64,000 bases of DNA from Psychrobacter immobilis (lineage in GTDB: Bacteria; Pseudomonadota; Gammaproteobacteria; Pseudomonadales; Moraxellaceae): assembly GCF_904846185.1 (NCBI RefSeq), contig NZ_CAJGZQ010000009.1, positions 1 through 64,000 on the forward strand, written 5' to 3'. The notes under the pieces are model-generated. The model saw only the letters and a program-made list of their open reading frames with translations. It did not search any database and was not told the DNA's origin. This document shows, piece after piece, positions 26,255 to 35,727 of the stretch. Numbering within the stretch: the first letter of the stretch is position 1; each line of letters begins with the position of its first letter. The position numbers were made by a program, and so were the translations under genes.

Positions 26255-27391
26255 TTAGATTTTATAATCGTGCACCGCATCGATGAATACTTTGGCATTG
26301 TCGGGATTGACCCACTGCGTAATACCATGACCTAAGTTTGCTATATAACCCGTTTTTTCGCCGCTTGCATAAGCACTATCAAGCATTGCATTTACTTCAG
26401 CACGAATCGTCGCAGGTGAACCATACAATGTTGCTGGATCCAAATTGCCTTGAATGGCTTTACTACTCTGTAGTTTTTTGTGCTGTTTGGTCAATTGACG
26501 CTGACTTTCAGCCAATACTTGGCGTGCACGATCAATGGGCATCGTCCAATCTAACCCTAAAACATCAGCTTGACTATCTGCTTGCACATCCAACCATAAC
26601 CCACCACCTTTGGTAAATAATACCACTGGTATCTGCGGATGGCGTACTTTTAATTCAGCGACGATACGCTTATTATAAGCATGAGAAAAATCGATAAACT
26701 GACGATGGCCAAGCGCCCCGCCCCAACTATCAAAAATCTGTAGAATTTGAGCACCAGCGACCACTTGTGCATCTAGATAATCAATGACAGAAGTGGCTAA
26801 TTTATCTAATAATTGATGCAAGAAATCAGGGTTGCTATACAAAAATCCTTTAGTATAACGATAGTCTTTTGAGCTGCCGCCTTCAATCATGTAGGTGGCC
26901 AATGTCCATGGACTACCAGAGAAACCAAATAAAGGCACTTGACCATTTAGTGCTTTGCGGATGCTCGTCACCGCACGCATGACATAATCAAGAGAATCTT
27001 TGGGTTCAAGTACTGGCAATCTATCTAAGTCTGCTTGCGTACGAATAGGATGTTTAAACTTAGGGCCTTCGCCCGCCTCAAAGTATAAGCCTAGACCCAT
27101 AGCGTCAGGTATGGTCAAAATATCACTAAATAAGATAGCAGCATCTAAATCATAACGGCGTAGTGGCTGTAAAGTAACTTCAGTGGCGCGGTCCGTATCT
27201 TTGCACAGGCTCATAAAGTCGCCCGCTTCTGCACGAGTGGCTTTATATTCTGGTAAATAACGACCAGCTTGACGCATCATCCAGACTGGCGTGGTGTCTA
27301 TCGTCTCAAATCGTAGGGCACGTAGTAATCTGTCGTTCTTTAAAGGCGCAAATTCTTGCTGGATCGAGTTACTATTGTCTGAAGCACTCAT
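26255..27391 (-). CDS. hemE: Uroporphyrinogen decarboxylase
   Basis: Converts uroporphyrinogen III to coproporphyrinogen III in heme synthesis. The 378-residue TIM-barrel protein (E. coli 354) shows the signature [15 protein letters not shown] with the substrate-contacting Arg residues, the [14 protein letters not shown] segment with the key Asp, and [13 protein letters not shown]. The C-terminal NLGHGI is also conserved. GGAG lies 8 bases before the ATG at 27391, which is preferred over the longer frame beginning at 27418. Gap to proB is 293 bp, without evident gene. Confidence 0.97.
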   Translation of the reverse strand: MSASDNSNSIQQEFAPLKNDRLLRALRFETIDTTPVWMMRQAGRYLPEYKATRAEAGDFMSLCKDTDRATEVTLQPLRRYDLDAAILFSDILTIPDAMGLGLYFEAGEGPKFKHPIRTQADLDRLPVLEPKDSLDYVMRAVTSIRKALNGQVPLFGFSGSPWTLATYMIEGGSSKDYRYTKGFLYSNPDFLHQLLDKLATSVIDYLDAQVVAGAQILQIFDSWGGALGHRQFIDFSHAYNKRIVAELKVRHPQIPVVLFTKGGGLWLDVQADSQADVLGLDWTMPIDRARQVLAESQRQLTKQHKKLQSSKAIQGNLDPATLYGSPATIRAEVNAMLDSAYASGEKTGYIANLGHGITQWVNPDNAKVFIDAVHDYKI

Positions 27392-27684
27392 GTACAAATC
27401 TCCAAAACAACACCGCATTCATGATCATCAATGAATACGGTGCCGGATAAAATAAGTTGAATAAAAGAATATTAAAACGTTTAGATAGCGACAATCTATT
27501 CTAAAAAACCACAAATAATGAGATATTCGCTAATAACAATTTATTGGTTAATATCTCTCGTTTTAACAATCATAAAAACAATAATCATTAAAAGTATTTA
27601 TGTTTCTTAGAGCGTCATTTGCCGTTGGTCTTTAATCAATAATATCGTGCTCATATTTGAAATTGGATGAATACCATGAATGTT

Positions 27685-28857
27685 CTACATGGTCAGCGCT
27701 AAATTATCACGGTGTACCATGACCACACGCTCTTCATTATTACCAAGAATTCTATCAAACTGCTCAGTACGCTCACGAGCTACTCGGCAAGCATCACGAG
27801 ATGAGAAGTTCACTTGTCCAACCGCTAAACGCTCGCCCGTATCTTGGTGTACCACCTCAACCACGTCACCTTCATCGAAATCACCGCGTACTTCCACAAC
27901 GCCGACCGGTAGCAAGCTCTTGTGATGCTCGACTACTGCTTTTGCTGCACCTGCATCGACTATTAGAGTGCCTGACATACGTAAATGTGCGGCAAGCCAT
28001 TGTTTACGTGCAATGATTTTGTCTTGATCATTGGTGGTCAATAAAGTACCAACCGCTTCGCCTGATACCACACGAGTAATAACATCATCGATAGCACCGC
28101 TCACGATAACGGTTGGACAACCACCCATCGCAGCAAGACGACCAGCACGAATTTTGGTCAGCATACCGCCGCGACCAAGCTTGCCACCATCCCCTGCAAT
28201 ATCAAATAAGTAATCCGCCATCGCACGCTCTTGGCGAATCATTTTTGCATTAGGATTGTCACGTGGGTTGTCCGTAAACACCCCCTCTTGATCGGTTAAA
28301 ATGATATATAAATCGGCATTGACCATCGCCGCTGCCATCGCGCCCAAAGTATCATTATCACCAAATTTAATTTCATCAATGGTAATAGTGTCGTTTTCAT
28401 TAATCACTGGTAGCACGCGCCATTCTAATAATTGTGTCAACGCGCCCGTCGTATTGAGATAACGGCTACGATTAGACAAATCATCATGTGTTAGTAGCAG
28501 CTGCGAGCTTTGAATACCATGTTGGATTAATGCTGACCACCACGTTTCAATCAAACCCATTTGACCAATAGAAGCACAGGCCTGTAGTGCTGCTAGTTTC
28601 TTCGGGCGCTCCTCAAGGTTCATTCGTACCACACCTTCAGCAACGGCACCTGACGATACTAGCAGTACTTCGACGCCTTGCTTGTGCAATTTAGCGATCT
28701 GCTTTGCCCACTCATATATGGCAGTTCGATCCAGCCCTCGACCGTTATTGGTTAACAACGATGAGCCAATCTTGACAATAACGCGCTGAATATCAAAGTT
28801 GCGAGTTTGTTTAATAAACCTTGCTTCTTCGGTCGTGTTTTCTATGTCACCTGCCAT
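27685..28857 (-). CDS. proB: Glutamate 5-kinase
   Basis: First step of proline synthesis, ATP-dependent phosphorylation of glutamate. The 390-residue protein has the amino-acid kinase domain (VIVKIGSSLLTN near residue 26, VLLVSSGAVAEG, INENDTITIDEIKFGDND) followed from about residue 300 by a PUA domain (GTLIVDAGAAKAVVEHHKSLLPVGV), the E. coli-type two-domain form. AGGAG lies 6 bases before the ATG at 28857. It is 79 bp after obgE on the same strand; the obgE-proB pair is common in proteobacteria and probably forms one transcript. Confidence 0.97.
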   Translation of the reverse strand: MAGDIENTTEEARFIKQTRNFDIQRVIVKIGSSLLTNNGRGLDRTAIYEWAKQIAKLHKQGVEVLLVSSGAVAEGVVRMNLEERPKKLAALQACASIGQMGLIETWWSALIQHGIQSSQLLLTHDDLSNRSRYLNTTGALTQLLEWRVLPVINENDTITIDEIKFGDNDTLGAMAAAMVNADLYIILTDQEGVFTDNPRDNPNAKMIRQERAMADYLFDIAGDGGKLGRGGMLTKIRAGRLAAMGGCPTVIVSGAIDDVITRVVSGEAVGTLLTTNDQDKIIARKQWLAAHLRMSGTLIVDAGAAKAVVEHHKSLLPVGVVEVRGDFDEGDVVEVVHQDTGERLAVGQVNFSSRDACRVARERTEQFDRILGNNEERVVMVHRDNLALTM

Positions 28858-28936
28858 ATAAACTCCTGTCTCTCATGTGAATTGATTACGGGGATTGATC
28901 TAAAAAATTCAAGTATATCAGCTCAAGCGTGTTAGC

Positions 28937-30169
<1,233 letters not shown>

Positions 30170-30293
30170 TTACACTCTAGTTTATAGACTCAATAGCAGT
30201 CATATACTGCTTCTTTTGCCTATAGGTATCTTTTAAAAAATAGAAGACTTGCATCTATGTTGCTATATATCATTGCTTTATTTATGACAATAA

Positions 30294-30322
30294 CACCCGA
30301 TAACCAATTGGACTATCGGGTG
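30294..30322 (-). terminator. Inverted repeat after gap (possible terminator)
   Basis: CACCCGATA / TATCGGGTG around an 11-nt loop containing CCAATTGG. It is 118 bp past the gap stop and upstream of obgE. There is no long T run, so termination is uncertain. Confidence 0.45.
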
Positions 30323-30439
30323 CGGTATATATTAACTTAAAAAATCACATCTATTTGTCCATGCTAAAAGTGACTATTAAAATACTTTCTTATAAAGAGT
30401 ACCTCAATATTAAAAACTCACTACTGCTGTACAAATGTA

Positions 30440-31876
30440 TTAAGCTGGAATCTGTGTATAACTGATGCCTGCCATTTGTGTGGCTAAACGTAATACTTGC
30501 GTACTATAGCCAACTTCATTGTCATACCAGATATAAACAATGGCATGATTGTCGGTCAAAATAGTCGCTTGGGCATCGACAATACCTACATGGGTATCAC
30601 CAACAAAATCCGTCGATACCGCTTCGGTAGAATCTGTATAAGCAATCTGTGTTTGCCACTGACTGCTATTAGATACTTTACGCATGAATTCATTTAACGC
30701 ATCAGCATTTTCTGGTGCTGACTTAAGATTCAAATTCAAAATCGCTAAGCTGACGTTTGGCGTTGGTACACGGATGGCATTACCCGTTAGTTTACCACTA
30801 AGCTCTGGCAGCGCTTTACCAACCGCTTTAGCCGCACCCGTACTGGTAATAACCATATTCAATACAGCACTACGACCACGGCGATCCGCTTTATGATAAT
30901 TATCAATCAAGTTCTGATCGTTAGTGAATGAGTGAATCGTTTCAACATGACCGTTTTCGATACCGTATTCATCGTTCAATACTTTTAACGTTGGGGTGAT
31001 TGCGTTGGTGGTACAGCTCGCCGCACTGACGATTGTATCTTCACCGACTGTATCGTTGTTTACACCATAAACAACGTTTTTAATCTCACCGCCAGCTGGG
31101 GCTGTTAATAGGACTTTTTTCACACCAGTCGATTGCAAGTGCTTACCAAGGCCCGCTTCATCTTTCCAAATGCCCGTGTTGTCAATCACTAACGCATCAT
31201 TAATACCGTAAGCCGTATAATCAATCTCGCTTGGATCTTTAGCGTAGATGACCTGAACAAAGCGACCATTGATAATCAAGCCGTTGTTTTCATCATCAAC
31301 CACCACGCCACCAGCAAAGCTACCATGAATCGAATCACGCTCTAGCAATGATGCGCGCTTGGCCAAATCGCCAGATGCCGCAGGACGTACAACGATGGCT
31401 TTTAACTGCATACCTTTAGCACTTGACGCTTGTGATAATAGCAGACGAGTTAAAATACGGCCAATACGACCAAAACCGTATAGCACGACATCAGTCGCAG
31501 GATTAACCGTAGTGTCATCAACATTAACGGCTTGAAGTGCTGTTTGTAACTCACTGTCATTAGCGATTAATTGACCAACATCCACCTGTGCAGACTGAAG
31601 CTTATTATTGGCCGCTAGCGCTTTAACCATGGCTAAAGTGTCAGCGATATTAATAGATTTAGCGTCTTGGTTACGCAAGGCTACTTTTTGATGCAATGCC
31701 AATATTTGACCAACTGACGTCGTATTTAACGTGTCACCGAACAAGGTCACTTGTACGTCTTGCTCATTATAGAGCTTATTCAATAGCCCCATCAGCTCAA
31801 TCGCTTGTTGCTCTTGATTGTTGTAGTTGCTTAAGTGGTCTTGATGTAATTGGCGTAAGGTATCAGCGTTGCTCAC
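30440..31876 (-). CDS. gap: Glyceraldehyde-3-phosphate dehydrogenase, long form
   Basis: Interconverts glyceraldehyde 3-phosphate and 1,3-bisphosphoglycerate with NAD(P). The 478-residue protein has about 130 extra N-terminal residues before the Rossmann motif LYGFGRIGR, then the catalytic SAASCTTNAITP with its Cys, and the C-terminal WYDNEVGYS. This long form is known from Pseudomonas and Acinetobacter and is thought to serve gluconeogenesis. The GTG at 31876 is preferred to the ATG at 31885 because AAGGA lies 8 bases before the GTG but touches the ATG. It is a single-gene unit. Confidence 0.92.
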   Translation of the reverse strand: MSNADTLRQLHQDHLSNYNNQEQQAIELMGLLNKLYNEQDVQVTLFGDTLNTTSVGQILALHQKVALRNQDAKSINIADTLAMVKALAANNKLQSAQVDVGQLIANDSELQTALQAVNVDDTTVNPATDVVLYGFGRIGRILTRLLLSQASSAKGMQLKAIVVRPAASGDLAKRASLLERDSIHGSFAGGVVVDDENNGLIINGRFVQVIYAKDPSEIDYTAYGINDALVIDNTGIWKDEAGLGKHLQSTGVKKVLLTAPAGGEIKNVVYGVNNDTVGEDTIVSAASCTTNAITPTLKVLNDEYGIENGHVETIHSFTNDQNLIDNYHKADRRGRSAVLNMVITSTGAAKAVGKALPELSGKLTGNAIRVPTPNVSLAILNLNLKSAPENADALNEFMRKVSNSSQWQTQIAYTDSTEAVSTDFVGDTHVGIVDAQATILTDNHAIVYIWYDNEVGYSTQVLRLATQMAGISYTQIPA

Positions 31877-31885
31877 GAGAAACAT

Positions 31886-32224
31886 CCTTATGGTCAGTAA
31901 TGTGTGATCAGTAAATGATAGAGAATACAGATTAGATAGATTATGTGTGGTCTACGCAATCACTCTAGTATGGCAACCGCACGATATCGGTGTCAGTTAT
32001 TGATGTAGAGTATTGAGATCGCCTAGATTTTAGCCTAAAACGGCCTATTTTGCCAGTGATAACCGATCTGCTAGCGCTTATAAAGCATTTTATTGAGTTG
32101 TGGAGGTTATTATGAAAATAAAGGCAGCCAATTATGCTGCCTTTTTGTTTATTATTGCCAGTATCAAATAGTGGATGATAGAGCGACATTACGATTTAAC
32201 ACAGTATCTAGTAAGTGATGCTCG
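31886..32224. other. Intergenic region between gap and the lipocalin gene
   Basis: No convincing gene. A 74-codon minus-strand frame (31965-32189) runs through the terminator and has no family resemblance. The region holds the lipocalin terminator at 32120-32147 and should contain the gap promoter. Confidence 0.4.
32120..32147 (-). terminator. Hairpin terminator between the lipocalin gene and gap
   Basis: Stem AAAGGCAGC / GCTGCCTTT with a 7-8 nt loop. T-rich flanks on both strands (TTTTTGTTT on plus, TTTATTTTC on minus). About 80 bp past the lipocalin stop. Confidence 0.75.
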
Positions 32225-33469
32225 TTATGGAACGAGGCTAACTGTTTGATTGGTCTGCGAGGTTAACTTAAATTCTTTTAAGTCATAGCCTTGCTGTTGA
32301 GCGATTTGACGATATTTGGCATAGGTTTCTTGAGTGACGTTTGGCGAACGCGCCAATAACCATAAATATTTTTTATCAGGTGTTCCTACTAAAGCAGTCT
32401 TGTAATCAGCATCACGTGCTAGTACCCAATAGTCGGCACGACCAACTGGCAACCAACGAATCCACGATGGTAAAAAGGTGACCTTTAACTTGCTGCCTGA
32501 CTCATCAACAGGCTTAGCGATACCCTCAGAAGTAATACCAGAACCGTCTTTCTGTACGCATTTATTAGTGACTATGATACCTGAACCGTCGGTTTTTTCC
32601 GTATAATTGGCAGTGACATCACTGGCACAATTGCGCTGAAAATACATGGGCAAACGACCTATCTCATACCATGTTCCTGCATACTTTTTTAGATCAACGC
32701 TATCCACTGTGGTCGGTGTACTTGCAGACTTATGAATGATGGCATTTGGCTTAATTGACAACGTCTCTGTGGTGGTTCTATCCGTAGTGGCGTTAGCAGT
32801 TATATCAGCTGTAGCATTGACCGGTGGCGTCGCAGCATACGCTGAAAATGCGGCTAATGGTATGATAATAGCTAGGGCTATACCCGTATGCTTGATAAGT
32901 CCATTCATAAATATACGCTCCGGTATTTCTTTGTATGATGAGTAAGTAGAGGTTGATGATGAATCAGTATTTTGCTTTGAATGGCGGTTCTGTCCAGATT
33001 CTTTTTGCACAGGAGAATTTATTGAACCATTTATCTTATCCCCTAAAAAATCTGATATTAACGGTTCTTTTTCGCTCAACTCTTGTGACCATTTATAATC
33101 GTTAGTGCAGTGACCACTATCCTTGGTACAGTAATCACTAACGAAATTACTGCTTTCGCTATGTTTTGAATCGCCGTCTTTGTTATTATTGCTGTTAGTC
33201 ATAGTAGACTCTTTTGCCCGTAGTGGGCTCTTATCGGCGCTTTTATATCCAAAATAGTGATCTTGCGAAGACGTTTTTTTTGCCAGATGGGTAGAATCTT
33301 GGTCATTTAGATTATCATGGTTGTAGCTAGCATCGTTGCTGGCGTTACCTGTCTGCCGTGTACTATCCTCATTCAGATGATAGTGGCGCGACTGGGTAGT
33401 CTGCTTAGATTGAGAACCAGCTTCCTTTGTATCAGACCATGCTGATTGAGGTAACTTATTGGTTTTCAT
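32225..33469 (-). CDS. Lipocalin (Blc-like) with a long disordered N-terminal extension
   Basis: The 414-codon frame has two parts. Residues about 188-414 are a Blc-type lipocalin: a hydrophobic signal or anchor segment (MNGLIKHTGIALAIIIPLAAF, ending AYA), a Thr/Ala-rich linker, then the G-x-W motif in YAGTWYEIGRLP, with YWVLARD and LWLLARSP typical of bacterial lipocalins that bind lipids in the envelope. Residues 1-187 are extremely polar (Ser, Asn, Asp, Lys, Gln, His) with no hydrophobic stretch. An ATG at 32908 has GGAG 9 bases upstream, whereas the ATG at 33469 has no clear site. A 227-residue secreted lipocalin from 32908 is therefore likely; the longer frame, open for 187 codons without a stop, may give a type II membrane form. 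Unlike Blc there is no lipobox. Confidence 0.75.
   Translation of the reverse strand: MKTNKLPQSAWSDTKEAGSQSKQTTQSRHYHLNEDSTRQTGNASNDASYNHDNLNDQDSTHLAKKTSSQDHYFGYKSADKSPLRAKESTMTNSNNNKDGDSKHSESSNFVSDYCTKDSGHCTNDYKWSQELSEKEPLISDFLGDKINGSINSPVQKESGQNRHSKQNTDSSSTSTYSSYKEIPERIFMNGLIKHTGIALAIIIPLAAFSAYAATPPVNATADITANATTDRTTTETLSIKPNAIIHKSASTPTTVDSVDLKKYAGTWYEIGRLPMYFQRNCASDVTANYTEKTDGSGIIVTNKCVQKDGSGITSEGIAKPVDESGSKLKVTFLPSWIRWLPVGRADYWVLARDADYKTALVGTPDKKYLWLLARSPNVTQETYAKYRQIAQQQGYDLKEFKLTSQTNQTVSLVP
32918..32921 (-). promoter_or_regulatory. Internal ribosome-binding site in the lipocalin frame
   Basis: GGAG on the minus strand, 9 bases before the ATG at 32908-32906, which begins a normal signal-peptide-like sequence. 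It supports initiation of the short lipocalin inside the longer frame. Confidence 0.6.
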
Positions 33470-33909
33470 AGAGGTACCATTATTGATAGTGACTGTTAAC
33501 TATTCTTCTTATATGCCCTATATGTACTCTCATCTTCTGTGCGTCTTCAACTTTTAAAAATATATTGAATGTAAAAGCTGGCGCTGCAAAAACCAAATAT
33601 CATGAGAGGACTTAAGAGGTATATTGATAAGCAATTCGCTTATAAGAATATAGAGTAAGTACTCTTTGTTTAGGTGATATATATTAATGGCAGCTCGACT
33701 ATTAAAACAGTGTCGCAATGTAGGAAAAAGCAACGGTTTGTAAGTAACTATGCGTTTATGCAGCAGAATAAATACCGAGTAAACACATAGTTACTGATTG
33801 GATAAATATATTAAAAATCAATTATTTGCCCTGATAGATGCCAATTAATGGCAATTCTGGTTCAGGACTGGTCAGCATTGGTGCCAACACTCCCTCTATT
33901 AGTTTTTTA
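33470..33909. other. 440-bp region upstream of the lipocalin frame
   Basis: Contains the inverted repeat at 33743-33795 and, overlapping the 3' end of the Nudix gene, a 43-codon minus-strand frame at 33822-33953. No recognised gene otherwise. The lipocalin promoter should lie here. Confidence 0.4.
33743..33795. repeat. 16-bp inverted repeat (15 of 16 pairs)
   Basis: AGTAACTATGCGTTTA (33743-33758) faces TAAACACATAGTTACT (33780-33795) across 21 nt. No T run follows on the minus strand until further out. It lies between the Nudix and lipocalin genes and could be a processed 3' end or an operator. Confidence 0.6.
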
Positions 33910-35013
33910 CTATTCAAAGAACTGTCGAATACCAGCAACACTGATACCGCCATGCTCTAATACTTGATGAATCATCACAGGTGATAAACCACCCAAACCG
34001 ATAATCGGCATGTCAGCCAATTGCGCCAATGCTGACCATGATTCCCAACCAAGTGGCACAGTATCAGGATGTGTATGGGTGACTAGTACAGGAGACAAAA
34101 AGGCGCCAATGACGGGCGGTAATTGCTGCTGTAACCGAGCATGAGCCAGTTTATTGGCAGCATCAATACTGGCGGCATCATGACAACTGACTATTAACGG
34201 ATAATTTTTAGACAGCACTCTATCTTGTGTATCCTCCGACCATTGTAACAATGCGGTATGAGACAGCTGATTGGCAACGATTGAATTGGCAGTGGTTGTA
34301 TCTTTCATTGCTAGCGGCGCTTCAGTGGTTAGGGTCTGTCCATTGACATCACAAGGGACAATCGCCTTAATATCTGGACGCATATGCATCAACTGCGCTG
34401 CTATACTTGCTGAGCCAGCTGCTTTTATTCGAATATATACCCAAGCATTGGCTGTTAGCTTGTTTTGATGGAAAGTCAGCCATGCGGCCACTGGATCAGA
34501 AGCGGCATCAAAATGCGTCAATGGATAGGTAATTGCTATCGTTTTTGGCACACTGAGCCATTCGAGAATCGTCTGGTTAGCAGCGGGTAAATGGTACTTT
34601 CCTGCTAATAAATCTGCCTTATTTACCCACGTTAGCGCCTGACCTTCTAGCCCATATTGGCGATGCTTATGCTGCTCATACTGCTGCGCGGTCAGCTCAA
34701 CTTTGTAAATCTGTAAACTGACCTGCTTATCACCATAATCATGATGTAGACGTCCAAGCTTGACCATTGTATTGTCACAAATCTCAATGCCTGTCTCTTC
34801 AGCAACTTCCCGAATTAACGCCTGCTCGGCGTTTTCATTGGTTTCTATTTTGCCACCTACAAATTCATAGCGGTTGCCTTGATGCTGGGCGGCGTTTCTA
34901 AATCCAAGTAAATATTGGGCTTTATGATGAATGACCGCAACTGCCACGTTTACGATAAGTACTTTTTCGCTGTTAAATGAGCTATCAACGTGGTTGTCTG
35001 CTTCATTTGGCAT
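33910..35013 (-). CDS. Nudix hydrolase fused to a ThiE/TenI-like domain
   Basis: The N-terminal 140 residues are a Nudix domain with the box G-x5-E-x7-R-E-x2-E-E-x-G (GGKIETNENAEQALIREVAEETGI), of MutT type, which usually clears oxidised dGTP or other nucleotides. The rest (about 165-367) resembles a thiamine-phosphate-synthase-type TIM barrel (VSCHDAASIDAANKLA, IGAFLSPVLVTHTHP, PIIGLGGLSP). This fusion is known in Pseudomonas and relatives; the C-terminal domain seems to lack full ThiE catalytic motifs, so its role is open. AAAGGAG lies 7 bases before the ATG at 35013. Both genes around it are on the same strand or convergent; no thiamine gene is adjacent. Confidence 0.85.
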   Translation of the reverse strand: MPNEADNHVDSSFNSEKVLIVNVAVAVIHHKAQYLLGFRNAAQHQGNRYEFVGGKIETNENAEQALIREVAEETGIEICDNTMVKLGRLHHDYGDKQVSLQIYKVELTAQQYEQHKHRQYGLEGQALTWVNKADLLAGKYHLPAANQTILEWLSVPKTIAITYPLTHFDAASDPVAAWLTFHQNKLTANAWVYIRIKAAGSASIAAQLMHMRPDIKAIVPCDVNGQTLTTEAPLAMKDTTTANSIVANQLSHTALLQWSEDTQDRVLSKNYPLIVSCHDAASIDAANKLAHARLQQQLPPVIGAFLSPVLVTHTHPDTVPLGWESWSALAQLADMPIIGLGGLSPVMIHQVLEHGGISVAGIRQFFE

Positions 35014-35205
35014 CGGCGTCTCCTTTATTACTGTTTTTTTAAAGTGCTATTTGATTGGTTTATACCTTTAAAAAATCAAGTCGATCTAAAACCAACCTAT
35101 TGATTTATAATAATAATTAGCTAGTTTTTATTTATTTAAACCTCATTTACAACAATTACTGTAGATAAGTTTACACAATGACTGCATTTTATCTTATCAA
35201 TTACC

Positions 35206-35242
35206 TTGCAAAATCTTCCAATGTAAATGATAATTATTATCG
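35206..35242 (+). promoter_or_regulatory. hemP promoter with overlapping Fur box
   Basis: TTGCAA (35206-35211), a 17-bp spacer and GATAAT (35229-35234). A Fur-type 7-1-7 palindrome, TGATAAT-T-ATTATCG (35228-35242), covers the -10 box and matches the consensus at all but the last base. Iron-replete repression by Fur is therefore expected. Confidence 0.75.
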
Positions 35243-35303
35243 TTAAAGATAGTTACTATATCGCCATTACTATTCAGCCATTTTTTATCAAAAGGAATTT
35301 ACT

Positions 35304-35468
35304 ATGAGCATGGTTATCTCTCGTTACTTGAATTGCCGTGAAAACCGTTTACCAACTTTGCAATCACAACACTTATTTGCACTCACTAAAGAAGTGCGTA
35401 TCGAGCATGAGGGTGAAGAGTATCGACTACGTCTAACACGTAATAATCGCTTAATTCTGACTAAATAG
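35304..35468 (+). CDS. hemP: Hemin uptake protein HemP/HmuP (54 residues)
   Basis: The 54-residue product ends VRIEHEGEEYRLRLTRN followed by RLILTK, which is the HemP family signature (I-x-H-x-G-x-x-Y-x-L-R-x-T-[RK]-x-x-[KR]-L-I-L-T-K). HemP proteins are small cytoplasmic factors associated with heme-uptake operons; in some species HmuP acts as an activator of the heme receptor gene. AAAGGA lies 7 bases before the ATG and a Fur-box promoter precedes it. Unusually, no receptor or hemin transporter follows: a MITE begins 24 bp after the stop and the next gene, tamB, is convergent. It is either a stand-alone gene or was separated from its operon. Confidence 0.9.
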   Translation: MSMVISRYLNCRENRLPTLQSQHLFALTKEVRIEHEGEEYRLRLTRNNRLILTK

Positions 35469-35492
35469 ATTAATATCATTCATCATCAATAT

Positions 35493-35666
35493 TAGGGCGT
35501 GTCCTCATTTTAAAAATAGTGATAAAAATGAGATAAATTGCCGTCAAATAAGGAAAATAGCGCCGATAATATCGAGATATTAGTCAGCTATTTGACGCCG
35601 TTTGGCAAGATTTAGCCATTTTAAACCCATTTAGATGACTATCGATTGAATTAAGGACATGCCCTA
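35493..35666. mobile_element. MITE, copy 2 (170 bp plus TA flanks)
   Basis: Bounded by GGGCGTGTCC (35495-35504) and the inverted end GGACATGCCC (35655-35664), each flanked by TA. Closely related to the copy at 10811-11015, minus about 30 bp in the middle, and its ends match the IS5-type end at 112-124. Subterminal CCGTCAAATA and TATTTGACGCCG are also inverted, so it can fold into an interrupted hairpin. It lies directly behind hemP and before the shared terminator. Confidence 0.87.
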
Positions 35667-35676
35667 GCCTACCTAT

Positions 35677-35708
35677 AAAAAAACGCCTTCATTAAAAGGC
35701 GTTTTTTA
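35677..35708. terminator. Bidirectional terminator between hemP and tamB
   Basis: Stem AAAAAACGCCTT / AAGGCGTTTTTT with a 6-nt loop, symmetric; it can stop tamB on minus and hemP read-through on plus. Confidence 0.9.
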
Positions 35709-35727
35709 TTGGATAAAACGATGCGAT

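Noticed and set aside
31965-32189. 74-codon minus-strand frame between gap and the lipocalin gene
   Set aside because: It covers a terminator and has random-looking sequence without a start site.
32909-33469. Lipocalin extension as a separate upstream gene
   Set aside because: There is no stop between it and the lipocalin, so it can only be an extension of the same frame or untranslated leader.
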